A DNA stretch of 64,000 nt from Megalonaias nervosa (GCA_016617855.1 JAECUM010001144.1:1-64000); one strand, 5' to 3'; shown: positions 40,301 to 55,300, counted from the first letter of the stretch. The notes: generated by a model from the sequence alone, not told the origin. Numbers and translations are program-made.

Positions 40301-43300
40301 CCATGGTCTGCTTCTGCCAAATTTACTGGCTACCATCTATGCTGAATTTTAAATAAACTATCGTAAATAGTTACTTATAAGTTGTCTAACTGCAAACTGC
40401 ACAGACCAAGATGTGATGCTGCATGATGCACAATCAGATCTGGATCTATGCAGTTTGTTAGGAGTAATCAGATGAATAAACAAGAGAGACCATGATCCGC
40501 CAGCACACTGCAACAGCATATCAGAGTCTATGCTGTTTGCACTTGGACTTGACATGAGTAAGCATGATATACAAAGATGCAATACATTGTGGCTGTGTTA
40601 TCTGATCCATTGAGGACAAGCATATGAGTTTAAAGTTTCTATGCAAATGGGGCAGAAAGCAAATGGATATAGGTAGATATTTAGTTTTGCTTTGTTCCAA
40701 AAAGTCAATACAACTCTGAAAGATAACAAACTTATGACATTTAACTTTTTGTTATGCTCTAACACAGACAGTCCCCTATGTTGCCGTTGAAGTATACTGC
40801 ACTGGTGGCCTTGTCATACAGGTGCTTTATTACTGTGATGAGGTTGGCATTGATGTTGTACAGTCTCATGGTCACCCACAAGGCTGCATTACATACCCTG
40901 TCAAATGCCTTCTTGAAATCCACGAAGACGTGGTACAGATCTTGCTGGTGTTGGAGGTACTTCTCACACAATATCCTGAGGTTGAAGATCTGCTCTGTTG
41001 TGCTGTGCCCTACTCTGAAACCTGCCTGCTCCTCGGCAATGATCTTTTCAGCCTGTGGCTTTAGTCTGTTTAGCAGTATCCTCAACATGACTTTGCTTGG
41101 ATGGCTTATACGACTGATTTTATGGTGGTTTTGACACTGTTGTAAATTTCCTTTCTTGGGGAGGGTGATGATCAGTGATTGTGTCCACGGCGATGGCCAT
41201 TCTCCTGTTAGCCAGATCTGTCTGCTCTCTCCCACACTATTCAACATCTTTCTGGAAAGAATCATGGCTGACGCGCTTGAAAAGCATGAAGGGACAGTCA
41301 GCATCAGAGGCAGAACAGTCACCAACTTACGTTTTGCCGATGACATTGATGGACTAGCAGGAAATGAACAAGAAATAGCTAGCTTAGTAGGGAGCCTCGA
41401 CAAAACCTCCGCTGCCTATGGCATGGAAATCAGTGCAGAGAAGACCAAACTGATGACCAACAACACCAAGGGCATCAGTACTGACATCAGGGTCCAAGGT
41501 AAGAAGCTAGAAACAGTCCACAGCTTCAAGTATTTGGGGAGAATTGTAACAGATGAAGGATCAAAGCCTGAAGTACTCTTCAGGATTGCACAGACAACAG
41601 CAGCGCTGACAAAACTGAAGCCCATCTGGAACAACAAGAACATCGCACTCAGTTCAAAGGTCAGACTGATGCACTCACTGGTTATCTCCATATTTCTCTA
41701 TGCCTGTGAATCATGGACCATAACAGCTGACTTAGAGAAAAGGATACAAGCCACAGAGATAAGATGCTTCCGAAAGATCCTTGGCGTCTCATACAAAGAT
41801 CGTGTCACCAATGAAGAAATATGGCAAAGGATCAGACAAGCCATTGGGCCTCACAAAGACCTCCTGAGCACAGTGAAAAAACGTAAACTGCAGTGGTATG
41901 GGCATGTCTCACGATCATCAGGACTTGCCATGACAATCCTGCAAGGCACTGTACAAGGAAGAAGAAAGAGAGGCAGGCAGAGAAAGAGGTGGGAAGAGAA
42001 CATTCGAGAGTGGACAGGCTTGACATTGAGCGACTCAATGAGAAAGACGGAAAATCGAGAGGAATGGAGGAAGCTGATTGTTCAGTCTTGTGTGGTGCCC
42101 CAACGGTCTACCAGACTATGGGAATGATGATGATGATGATGAACACAGACACCCTTCATCCATGTGAAAGCTAACTATGTAACATTTCAGAAATGAGCTT
42201 GAGAAATTTATTTAATACTTTTGTTTAAAATTTTTCTGTCTACCAAAAGTCAAAAGCTCAATGAAATATCAACAATACCTTTAAATTTACCCACTGTTGT
42301 TTTTGTGTGCTTAAAATTATAAACAGTGACACATTATGTACTCAATACTATGCAACTACACACAGAGACAAGGATGGAAGCCAAACATCACCAAATCTGT
42401 ACACTAATAACAAACAAGGGTGGGGGGTGATTCCGATCATCAGATCAGCCTAGATCAGCTACCATTGTGTGTCCCTGGGCACTTTACTTGCCTTGGCACA
42501 ACATACCCTCCAATGAATTGATGTGCCACAAGACACCAAATACAAACAAACAAGCTAACACCCCTTTTCAGTAGTGGAAGCATAAGAAATAAATAAGAAC
42601 CTACCGAATACACTCCTCCATTTGATGCTGGAGACATGGGAGACAACAGGCTCTCTCTAGAGGTTGACAGGTGTCTGGTTTGTTCTGCAATAAAGGATAA
42701 AAAAATTAGGTCCAAAAGCACTCTGAAACCATATGCATTGAGCTCATTTTACTAAAATAATGGAATCCAATGGAATAAGGCCCCCATCACTTTGGAACCA
42801 CATTCTTGTAACTCATTTCATCAAAATGGAGCACTATGGAATGAAGTCCAAAATCACTCTAGAAGCATATTCTTTGAACTCTTTTCACCATAATGGATTT
42901 CATTGGAATCATACACTCCCTGTATGTGGTTTTAAATATCTGAACACAAATATTTTCTGGACAAGGCATAATCCGCAAATCTTGTGAACTCTTCATGGCA
43001 ATAAAATGCAGGTCACTCTGATCTACTTTGCCCACCATGAGAAAGTATCCCTCAAAATAAATGCATCCATCAAGTTTCATGACTGAACATTGCAAGTTCC
43101 TGATAAACAGAAGTAAATGCTAAAACTTAATGTAATCAGTGCCCATGGTGAGTAGTTCTGTCCAAGATGATCTGGTTTGGTCTGGTGTTTTATGGCACAG
43201 AAACCTAAGTAGATCATTAAGTGTCAAGGCCAATGGATTAAAGTGCCTTACCCAATCCTAACTGATCTGATGATAGGATCTGAACCCACACACATTTGTT

Positions 43301-46300
43301 TATGAGTCCAGAATGCTAACCACTAAGCTACTGTGGCTCCTTCCCCTCTAAAATGCAAAAAGCCATCAAGTTTCATGATTGTACTAAGAACTGTGTCAGT
43401 GAAACTGAGCTTAATTGATTGCTCTTACTATCTCCACCACAATCATCATACCAAGTCAATAACTGCAAGAGCAAACAAAAAGCCAATGTGTAATCAACAA
43501 TTACATAGCTCATCTTGACTTTCACGGTCTCCAGTAGCCATTGTAACATTATCATGTCTAAAATAAATTCAGACTAAAGTGATCTTGACTCCTTTTCTAA
43601 CTAATAATTTGTGGGTTTTTTTTTTTTTGCATTGTTTCATCTTTACTTTTAATCATTTTAAATTTTAAAATGTGAACTTTTAATCGGCACTATATAGCCA
43701 GCACTGAGTTGACATACTGTGAAATTACCTAAAAGGCATAAATAATTAAAAAAGAACATTCTTTTCTGTTACATCAAAGTAGACGTACTATACTGAGTGA
43801 TAAAAACCAGAGATTAATATTGTTTTCAGTTAGTTTATATTTGTTCAAATCAATGCAGTGCACAAAAATTCTGATAACCCCACATTCTAATTTAAAATCG
43901 GGCCCCCCCCTCCGTATTCCAAGCAAAGTGCCTGTCGGGCTTGTAAAAAAATATAATTTGCCTGAGAAAACTTTCATCTTGCTGATGAAATGTTGAAATT
44001 TATTTTCAAGATGTTGAAAGACAAGCAGATTATTAATATTTATCCCCATGTATGCCCTTACCTTTATGAAGATAGTCTACTTATCATACTTGTATCAAAA
44101 GCTGTATACTTTGTGTTACATATAATTAGTACACACTTGGCTTTAACACAAATATGATTCTACCAGAGGTATGACATAATACCATTTTGGAATTTTATGT
44201 GCATTACAGAAACCCGCCATAAGCTGTCGAGTAAGTACCAGAACTGTTCCAGCAGTCGATACAATTAGTGCAATGCTGTGAGGCTGAATAATGGGATTAA
44301 GGCTATCATGTACACACAACAAGCTGTTAATTGATTACTTTATTGTTACAATCTGGATAATGGGATTAAGGCTATCATGTACACACAACAAGCTGTTAAT
44401 TGATTACTTTATTGTTACAATCTGGATAATGGGATTAAGGCTATCATGTACACACAACAAGCTGTTAATTGATTACTTTATTGTTACAATCTGGATAATG
44501 GGATTAAGGCTATCATGTACACACAACAAGCTGTTAATTGATTACTTTATTGTTACAATCTGGACAGTTTAGGCCAAACATGAGATTTTTTTGAGGTACT
44601 ATAAGTAATTAAGGGATCAAATGTGGTCCATTATGGCTTTAGAGTCTCTGATTAAAAATCTATCTTCCTTTAGCGGAGGTGAGATAAAAGGAAAGACAAA
44701 TAAACGATTTTGGCAGAAACACTGGAGTATTTTTTTTAATGGTCTTGTTTAACTACTACTACACTGATCAAGTTTAAAGAATAATAATAATAATAATAAT
44801 AATAATAACTGAGATATCCCTTGCTCTGGCTTACACCTGTGTAATGCAACATTGGTTAAACATATAAAGTGGCAGATTAGGACCTATGTTGTTTGTCCTA
44901 CTGATTACTACAAACATACATCATAGACTTAGATCTGCCAGCACACTATGTGACAGGTTGGGGTCTGAGCAGTTTGCAGTTGGACCTGATTAAAAGTCAG
45001 TACATGCATTAATTACATAAAGGGAAAATCTGAATTAATAAGCATCCAGAATGGGGTGTATTTTTAGAACTTTGAAATCAGTTCTTTATATCAATGTTTG
45101 ATTTCCTCGTGCTTCCAAAGCAACAAGGGGAACTAATGAAAAATTAATTTATTATACAATTTACTGACAAATGAAATTCACCAAAATTTGATTTACTGTT
45201 GAGTAATCATACTCCATTAAACTGCTAAGAAAATGTCCCACTGAAAAACTAGATAATTTTGTTGGGCAGATTGATCTTGCATCCTGGATGTCGGGTGGGC
45301 AATCATGTGTGAGATCAAAAGATGTCTATTTTTCATACTGAAATATTAAAAATCTACACCATACACATCTCCAGCATACAGGATAAATTTCATAATTTTG
45401 GATACCACTTAATGAAAGAATTGCTGGACTGTAATAGAAAGGCAGTTGAATGTGTTTGAAAGACAATATTTTTTATCTGACTTTCAAAATATAGAAATAC
45501 CAGTAAATACCATGCATACCTGCTTACAAGTTATGGCCAACTACAAACAACGTAGACCCTGATCTGCCATCACATAACAGGCTGGTAGATCATAGTCTAT
45601 GTTGTTTCTTCCACTAATTACAAAATATAGAAATACCAGTAAATACCATGCATACTGCTTACAAGTTGGCCAACTACAAACAACGTAGACCCTGATCTGC
45701 CATCACATAACAGGCTGGTAGATCATAGTCTATGTTGTTTCTTCCACTAATTACAAAATATAGAAATACCAGTAAATACCATGTATACTTGCTTACAAGT
45801 TGAGGCCAACTACAAACAACACAGACCCTGATCTGCCATCACATAACAGGCTGGTAGATCATAGTCTATGTTGTTTCTTCCACTAATTACAAAATGCACA
45901 GATCTAGATCTGCTAGCAAACTATGCAATGGCATATCTGGGTCTGTGCATTTTGCAGCTGGACTTGACTTATCAATAAGTATGTATGGTAACCTAAAGTC
46001 TTAAGGCTCTTTTCCATGAAATAAGCAGATGCTGTTAAGGCAACAAAGCATGATTTGTGTAAGGTGAAAAAAAACTTTAAATTTCAAGAAATAATGCATT
46101 ATGAAAAGGAAGCTACTAAATATATATTATCCTCAACAATCTGGTGATCTTTGCAAAAGAACTTGACAGTTTGAAAATTGTTTCATTTTTTTCTTCTTTG
46201 TGTCCAATAGTTCCTTCTGTCAAAACCTGGGTACAAAAATACCTATAATCCACAATGAAGAGACATTTTACATCCACACTGCAAAGAAACCTGTGTAATC

Positions 46301-49300
46301 TGCATGTGTGCACCCATGTATTTCAAGCCTTGCAAACTGGCTTTTTTTTGCATGGGAAAATTTTAAAAGAATCATTTTTTGTAGAAATTTTGGCAGACTC
46401 TAAATACTTAAGGTATGAGTATAAAACCATCCATACCATCCATTACTCCATCTACACCCAGCATGGTGGCATCTGTTTTCTTCTCTTCCTCCTCCTCTTT
46501 TTCCTCTTCCTCTTCTTCTTCCTCATCATCAGCCTCATTTTCATCCTCCTCCTCCATCCCTGAGCTTTCAACTGATAGCTTTGTCAGTGGAGATCTTTCT
46601 ACACTTCCCTCACGATCTGTTTTAGATGCATCTGTAGCCTCTGAATCAGCGGAGTCCAACTTTGATCGTTCTTGTGAACTTTGCCGTGCTATGGAATCAC
46701 CAAGACCATCATCTGGACTGTCTGTGTAGCAGGTGAAATATTCTTGTTTTTCTAATATCACCTCTGTTTGAACTATCTTATCTGTTGTTTCTGTATGAAG
46801 AATCATATCCATGCTTTGTTTTCGATCTGGTGTGCAACAGGTTGTACCAGTAGCTGAACTCTCTTCTGGCACAGTCTCTGGGTGTGAAAAATCTTCTGAC
46901 TCAAAGCTTTGTGACAAGAACACATCATTATCTAAACTTGAGTCTTTCCGCACTAGGGGTATATTACCATCTGTGCTCTCTGACGACAATTTGGCCAAAT
47001 TAGCTGCCAACATTTCTCGTTCTCTTTGCTTTACAATGGCTTCTACTGCAAGCCATTCAGACATTGTCTTTTCGAACATGGTGTGAAGTCTCTCATCCAC
47101 CATTTCCCTCTGTTCCTTAGTGCTCTCAAATCTGTAGTGTCCCAGAAGATATGGCCAGACCTGAAAGTTAAAATTTTACTTCTAAATTTAAAAAATGCAT
47201 TACCATGAAAATAACTTCAGAACAATTAAAAAATAACGTAACTTTTTTATTTAAAAAAGTCAATATTTATTTAGATCATTCTAATTTTTGTTGATTTCCA
47301 AAAACAGTGATATAGTAAAATGCTCATGAATCACTGACCAATTATCTAGACTGACCAATTATTTACACTGACCAATTATTTACACTAACCAATTATCTAC
47401 ACTGACCAATTATTTACACTAACCAATTATCTACACTGACCAATTATCTACACTTACCACTCCTCTGGACCTGGGGAGTGTCATCTGTATCCACAATGAG
47501 TTTCTTTCTAACTGTATCATAATCATTTATCGTATCCAGATAATCAATGTATGACTATACTCATCAAAGGAATGAAAAGCTGAAGTACTAGAAACTCAGG
47601 AAGGTTCAACAGTACAGTGTCTGAATAGATGTAGTGTCTTCCATAAAATTCTTTGTATTGATGGTTAACAATTTAGAAATGATGTGTGATTCTCATTGTT
47701 TTATGAAATAGTCAGTTTAAATTCAGAAGTATGAGGCTGGGTCAATGTAACAATTTAAACATTTTTTTAATACAATAATTCAAATTTAAAGTAGACAGCA
47801 ATATTGTTTGAATCCGTAAAAGCAGAGTGTCCTTGGCTCCCAATGAGAACACTGCAACTTGTCAGAGACACATTAAGATAAGAATTCTTTTTTAAGACTG
47901 TATGGTTCAAACATATAAATTAAAAATATAGATATAAAATAAAAGTATTTTAAACATTAGAAATCATATATATCTTATGTACAAATACACAGACACATCT
48001 ACAACAATGGACTGTGTCTGGCAATGTTAAGAATGAAATTATGTAAGACATTTAAAAAGTTTTTGTTCCATCTTTCTAAAATACACAAAGATCTCAATAT
48101 ACAATTCTTACTATTAGATATTCTTGTCATTATAGAAAACACCTAGAGTCCCATTACTTCCTCAAAACTGAATACAGCATGACTACGTTATAACACGGTG
48201 GTTGGGGCCATAGAACCCAAGCATGTTATAGATCAAACCATGTTATAATCAATTAAATCAGCTTGCTGATGAAAATGATGCTTGTACCTAAATAATGTTG
48301 AGGGGGGGGGGAGGGCTAATAAAAGCAGGTGCAAAAATACATGCTTTTGATTAAATGCAAACTAGTCTGCAATACACTTGTATATTGACAACTTCCACTT
48401 GTGTAGTACAATCCATAATCTGTTAAGTTCTGTATGTATATAAAAAATCTACAAATTCTAGTATGGATTACATGTTATCAAATTCATGTATCAGTCATAT
48501 CCCATTAGAAAACACAAACAAACCACAGTCCTCATTATATCTATATCTGATTGTCACTAAACAATTCATTAAATATTGTCACCAGTAGCACGTGACTATA
48601 GTTGTGTGAATGCTGCATGTACATGTACTTAAACTGGCCTAAATTTTGGTCAGCTGGAGACAGCTATCATTTTGCTGAGGATACCCAGGCTAATCATAGG
48701 GAAATAAAAAAATGTTTAGAAATTTGCAAGTAGCCCATCTTCAATTAATTTGATGGCCAGATATCTATGGTTTCAAAATATTTGAAATTTAATTTGCATT
48801 TTCTGCCACCATTGGTAGCGACCGTAAGCATAAACTTTTTCCTGTTAAAAGAAAACTTTCACTGCACAACAAATGTGTTCCAGTCACTTTGGAAAATGCA
48901 ACAATCCATCGGATTCCATTGCTTTTAATTAAGTCTGGTGCTGACTTCCTTTGATAAAAGGTTCTTTGTTTTTACTGAAGACAGTACTGTAGTTGGCTTT
49001 CTTTTATGAATGTGTTATTGAAGTCACTGCTAAAGGACAGCTCTGGAGGACCAAACAAATGCCTGTTTTGTATTGCAGTGGCGTTATCAAATAATTGTAG
49101 AACATTGATTGAGACTGAATTTTTTTTTATTTGCTTAGTATTTATACAGAACAACTGGTGTTTCAAAGATAATCAGTTTTCTCTGAAGTTTCAGCAAAAC
49201 TATTTTTTCTGGATACATTTAAAAAGAAGGAATTAGCCATTGTTTGGTTGATTGTAGCAGTTACTGTACCTGTCATCTAAGGTTGGTAAATTGAGGTAGT

Positions 49301-52300
49301 CCTGGTAGAATGACTACTGGATAGACCACTTCTTTTTTTTTACATTTCTGGTAGCAGAGTGATGCTGCCTTCCATGCATGTGTCAGAAATTTAAAAAGGT
49401 CAACAGATGGTGGATACACAGGTGTTCTGTTCTGAGATGGATTACTACTGAAAATATGAGTGTTCTGAAGGATTTAATTCTATGAGTGAATGAAGAGGAA
49501 TTTGACTTATCATCCACATACAAAGGTCAGACTAATGAATAGATTAATTACTAGCAAGCGGCCAATAGTCTGACACTATTCTGTCTGAAACATCCATTAT
49601 GAGATAGTGCCCAGTACTGTTGATCTCCATTACCAGAAATGTCAACAAAAAAAATAAAAAATGCGAAGATCTCACAGAATACAGTACTGATGCCAAATGT
49701 CAGAATAAGCTTATGATATAACAATGCACTGTTAAGATAGTTTGTCAATATCAACAAAGAATTTGTATATATAACAACAGATGGATTCCAGAGCATTTTA
49801 TCTAAAGTTTGCGGCTTCCTTTTATGGTGCCTCTGAATTTCTCCACTCCAAACCCAAGACTGTATATACAAGTTTAAACAGCCAACAATGTCGCAAAAAA
49901 AAATCGTTGATGGTATATTTTGTTACTGATAAGGAAAAAAAAAATCACAATTTGCAACATTGATGAAGCCCAGCATGATCCATGAATAAACTTTTTACAC
50001 ATTATTTTTTGTACTTTCAAGAATAAAAAACTATTTTTTCATGTACAAGAAAAATATATGTATATGAAATTACAGGAGCCAAACCACATCTGTCTTATAT
50101 TAAAATTCATATGCGATCTCTTAACCAAAATGATAAACTTTTTACATTTTAATTTTCATACTTTTAAGAAAGAAATTGTTTTGTATACGAGAAAAGTACA
50201 TATGAAATTTTGGAAGCCACACCACGATCGTGTTATATCTGAATTCATGTTATAATGGAGAGTGCTACAGAGGGGTCACAATGCTCATTATGTTTGCAAA
50301 CATGTTAGAGGCACTGTTCCTTCTTGGAAGGCTTCATAGAAACTGAAGACTATTATTATAACCAATAACTAGTTTTCATTTCATACATTAACCAAAGTTT
50401 GTCCACAGGAGTGCAATACAATGTGCAGCAATAAGATTTGAATAATCAAATTTTGATATTCAGTGAACAATTCCTTAATTTCCATAAAAGGATGTTTGTA
50501 TGAGTACACAAAAATCTGTAATGTCTCAGCTATCTCCTCATCTGACCAATTGGATTTTAAAATATAACCCAAATATGTATAACTGTTGACATATGTAAGA
50601 GCATGGTCATTAAGATGTGCAGGGGAAGGAGATGGTAATTTGAAAGAAGTGACTGAAAGACCATGCATACCGATTTTTGTGTATTATAGATGGTATTGCT
50701 GACCCTATCTAGCAAAACCATAGGTAAAGGAACAGGCATGGCACAAAAGGTGAGGAAAGAAAACCATGTTGAGCAAAATTTCCAACTTACAATTATTATT
50801 GGCTGTTGTCAGGGGTAATATTCTTGTGTTACTTTATCATGTATAACTGTTTCACAGAGGGCTTTTCTTTTTAGAATTACTTAGTCTTTCTCAATGATTT
50901 TCTACTTACCTCCTTTCTAATTTCATGTTCTATTCCACCATAGTAAACTAATCTGTAGACTTCCCTGGGATCGGATACCTAAAACAAATGCATAGCATTA
51001 AATAATTCTCTTAATGGGCCTATTGCAGTGGAAATGTTTTTACCTAGAACCTCTACAGTTATGTATTCCATCCCCAGTTTTGGCATGTCCATGGGTTCTA
51101 GGTTGTTTTTCAAAGGTTAGTAATTTCCTCCAAGTTTTCTGGATTTCTCAACCTTTAAAACCATATCCAGTGCTTTAGATTTTTTCTGGCTAGTGGGCCA
51201 ATTGGCCCAACAGCAGTAACAACAGTCCCTCAAAGTGACTGACAATTTAATGGCCAAAAAGAATTTCAATAATCCATGAGAAGACTGTATCTTCTTCTTA
51301 ACTGTGGAGTACTGAGGCTATCTGATATCTTTACAAAACTCAAGCATACCAAATTTGGTAAGGAAAATATTTTCTTGCTTGCCCAAGATAACACTTTCAA
51401 ATAATATTTAAAGTGCAGGACATAATTTTTGTCATGACCATTGACCTTGAACCTAATGTGGATAGAAAATATTCAACTTGTCTCTGACAACACCAAGATA
51501 TACCCATGTGCTAACTTTGGTTAAATCAATTATTAATATTAAAGAAGACTAAAAAAGAAAAACAAACAGAAGCAGCACCATTTAAGTGGTATCATTTAAA
51601 AAATGTATCAGATATAACCACAAACTGGATTGGATAAAAATACATTCATATCATGCTTACAAGCCATTACAGCTACCCCCCTCTCCCATGAGTCAAGAAC
51701 TATGACATTAAAATCAGTGTACTATCATCTTGTTTGTTGGAATACAACTAAATAACACTTCATTTGTATATGTACAAGTCATTGTGTTCATAAGCTCAGT
51801 GAAGTACAAAATTGCATGCAGTGACCTTTGACTTGTCTTTAAGGTCAATTAAGTCTGATTTCAAAACTCCTTCACAAAAGCGAGTCAGTATCTTTCAGAT
51901 GGTCAGCTCTGCACTATTTTCATTTTGAACAAATTAGATATTGCAAGAAATAATTTAGTGAAAACCCCATGTCAATGCCATCCTTCATGCAAAAGGAATA
52001 TAGACAAGGTTTTCAAAATGGCTACTATGGTGTCATATTGGAGATCAGATGAACACTACATTTATTCAGAAGCAGCAACAATAATGCATTAATAGTATTT
52101 CAGTGTAAACCCATAACCATAAAAATATCTGTTCAGACAGGATAATTAGCCATATGTAAATTTTCTGGATGGTCATCAAGGCAGCCATTTTGGAAGTTAA
52201 ACTTGCATAATTTTAATAAAGGAATAGCAACAATATACTGCAGGAAAAAAACTTTTTTGAAGTTGGCATCAACATCTGTTTACGACAAATAGTTGTTATA

Positions 52301-55300
52301 AAATCTGGAAGGTCACACTGGCATCATTTTCGTTTAGGACCAAATACATTTATATTGAGAAGAATTGTAATGAAAATCCTATATTATTATGGCCATCCCT
52401 TCAAGAGTGATAACAAACATTCAATATAGTTACCATTGATTAGCATGATTTTATTCAGGACCAATCAGACATTATAAAAAGTCTTTTTTAAAAAAAACCC
52501 ACTTCAATACAACCACCCATTCAGTTCAAGTAGCAATAACAAGATTTTCAAAATGGCCACCATAGCTGCAGTATTCAACATCCAAATAACACCATTTTCA
52601 TTTAGGATCAACTAGGCATCATGAGAAGTCTTTTGAGTGACAAACCCCATTTCAATAAGACCATCCATTTAGGAGAAGCACAAACACCAAAATTTTAAAG
52701 CTGGCCACCACAGCAGACATACCGCATTTCATATGGGCACAATTTTCATTTAGGACCAACCTGACATCATAAGAAGTCTTCTAATGAATACCCCATGATA
52801 CTATCTGACCATCCATTAAGAAGTGTAAGGGTGTGCAAGATCACCTCATAAATATCCAGATGAATCACTCATAATAAAAATCAACTGACATCCTGACAAT
52901 ATTAGCCTATTACCATGTCTGATTAAAACTGGTCAGAATTAGACAGCCTCATGAGTGGTATGAACCTCAGCAAATCAGATAGAAGATCATCTTAAATTTG
53001 GTAAAAAACTGAACAAAAACAGTCTTCTGAATGTTAACAAGCAACTGTTGAAGGATAGACAACAGATGAAGGACCATACTATAAACTCACTTGGCCTAAT
53101 GTCGGGTGAGCTACAAATGTGATGGACTTACTTTCTGAAATAGCTGTAAGCAGATTTAAACTAAAAAAACCTGTCATATTCAAATTTTATTTTCATGATT
53201 TAAAGGTTATTTAAATATTTTGATGACATCATATCATTCTTGAAATGATATTTAATGGGTGGATAGTTCTGCAAACCTTACTCCAAATTTAGTTAAATGT
53301 TGCTGTATCTAAGTATATCGAGTAAAACTTTTCTAACATTGTCAGGAATCTAACAATGATATGGCTAGCTGCAATTAACTAAATCAGTACTTACTGAGCC
53401 TGTCTGACTGAGGGAGGCCCATATATCTTTGGTCAGGCCATTGGAAGCATCAGTTGGCTGATCAACTGGATAAATATGGTGATGTACCAACCCAGAAAGA
53501 TGAGTTCGGACAGTCTTCAAGTGCCGACAATGAGCAAGCCCTAAATGTGGTGGCATATGAAATACAAAGAGAATATTTGATGATTATTTTATGCTAGTCC
53601 ATGAATTAGTGGATTTTCCATGAGAAATAATTTTGATAATTAGCTGGAGTGAACCTTTTTTCTCTCACTCAAGAACTTTTTCGCAGTAGACATTGATAAC
53701 ATTATGACCAAAGAATTTCATCTTTTACGTTGTCAACTGCATGATCCAATGGCAGCATGTTAACCTCTCATCATTTTCTTTGCCAAGACCTTGACCTTGT
53801 GGCAGGGGACTTGACTAGTGCATACAACACACCATTGGATCAAGATACATACTTGGATAAAGTTTGATTAAAATATCTAAAGTAGTTCGAAAGTTATTTT
53901 CCAGGCAAAGATACAAGTCACAGAATTTCATTTGCCCTTGCTGTTATCTTGATCATGAGGCAGGAGGAATGGCTATGGTACAAAATATATCCTAAATACA
54001 TCTGATTTCTAAAGGAAACAGATAAGTAAAGGCAAGGTACAATAAGTTTTGACTTTTGGGAAAAGCTATTTCTAGCTCAGGAATTTCCAAAAAGTTGTGA
54101 GCCTTCTCCAAAATATTAATGATCAATTATTAAAACAAACTGATGCATTAAAAATGAATGTTTGTACTAAGGCCCACAGGATTAAAGTTTTGCACCAGCT
54201 TTCACACACATGCATAAATTATGCAAAAACACACACAAGATGCAATACTGTTTTACATTTGATGATTTGTAATTTCAATGATGAATAAAAGCTTAGGAAT
54301 AATGACTTTTTTGTTCAAAGATAGAGTTCTACAACAGTGTGCCACTCCAATCTGTATTGTGTCACAAAGTAAGGTAGCACAAAATAATCCATACAGCAAA
54401 AATGCTGACCCAGCTCTTCTTCAATAAAAATTACAAATAATATTGTCAAGACCTTTTTTCATTCTTTCATGTCAATCAAGTCCAAATGTGAAAAAAAAAA
54501 GTCAAGCAAATAGTGTCAAGTTCAGATAGGTGAAAACTTAATGTCGCTAAAATAGTTTTGTTTACCCAAGATGTGTTTTTGCATTAAGATTAACAGAGAT
54601 TACGGCTTGTACCTGTTTCCTACAACTTTAATTACTTTCTCTTTCCAAAGGGATATACTACAAAGGGAGTGAGAGAGACAGACAATAGGTTTAATTTCAA
54701 CAGTGTAAAGTTCAAAATGGCTTATACTTACAGCCATAGAATGCTCTGGAGAGAATTTGTTTCCGCATTGTGTCACACAGCTGTTTGAGAGTATTTCTAT
54801 TAAAAATAATCCAAAGACAGAAATTATGCAACACTCACTCAACACTGGCAAATTGACAGCAATACAGCTACATAAGAATTCTGTGTCCATTATTTTATAA
54901 GATAGGCAATAATAACTTCTTGTCTGATTGACTGCACATTACAATATGAAAGCTTCTGTGACCAAAAATGAGGGAGGCGAAAAACATAAAACTATTTGAA
55001 AATGTTTATATATGCCTATAAGGTTTAGCCAACAAAAAGATGAATTAGGAAATATATACATATGAAAGGGTGAAACTACCACATTAGGTACCAATATAAT
55101 ACAGGTATCGCAAATGATGTTTCCGTATTTAGTACCAATATAATACTGGTATCGCAAAGGGTGTTGTTTTCACATCAGGTAGCAAAATAACACTGGTAAC
55201 ACAAAGAGTGATGTTTCCACATTAGGTACCAATATAACACTGGTACCACAAAGGGTGTTGTTTCCACATTAGGTACCAATATAACATCAGTAACACAAAG

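Larger units (their letters stand above)
40771..42141 (+). mobile_element. LINE copy with twin-priming (5'-inverted) structure, 10-bp TSD
   Basis: A non-LTR retrotransposon 3' fragment rearranged as twin priming predicts. From about 40771 to 41217 the reverse-transcriptase sequence reads on the minus strand; from about 41218 to 42127 the rest reads on the plus strand. The inverted part ends in element order at FNGNIGD next to the left flank, and the sense part resumes at CLLSPTLFN, so only about ten residues around the usual GVRQG motif are lost. Target-site duplications of AACACAGACA flank the whole unit at 40761-40770 and 42142-42151. The 3' tail is a short (ATG)n run rather than poly(A). 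It sits in the SGSM intron between exons 42605 and 36897, opposite to the gene. Confidence 0.9.
42685..46436 (-). other. SGSM intron, 3.75 kb
   Basis: Holds SINE-C, the 69-bp array and two DHP loci. No coding sequence recognised. Confidence 0.8.

Noticed and set aside
40759..41403. A single 214-codon minus-strand gene
   Set aside because: Only the part below 41217 is genuine RT sequence; the rest is antisense of the plus-strand RT half. The break is the twin-priming junction.
42425..42560. Another SINE-C copy
   Set aside because: Contains a GTGTCCCTGGGCAC phrase reminiscent of SINE-C, but no B box or clear boundaries, so the evidence is too thin.
46255..46729. Plus-strand frames with polyserine and hydrophobic runs
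   Set aside because: They are antisense to the acidic run of the SGSM exon, whose minus-strand reading is confirmed by homology and splice phases.
48180..48260. CGTTATAACACGGTGGTTGG stretch as a regulatory or coding element
   Set aside because: Looks like a short dispersed repeat; no partner or motif could be confirmed in the window.
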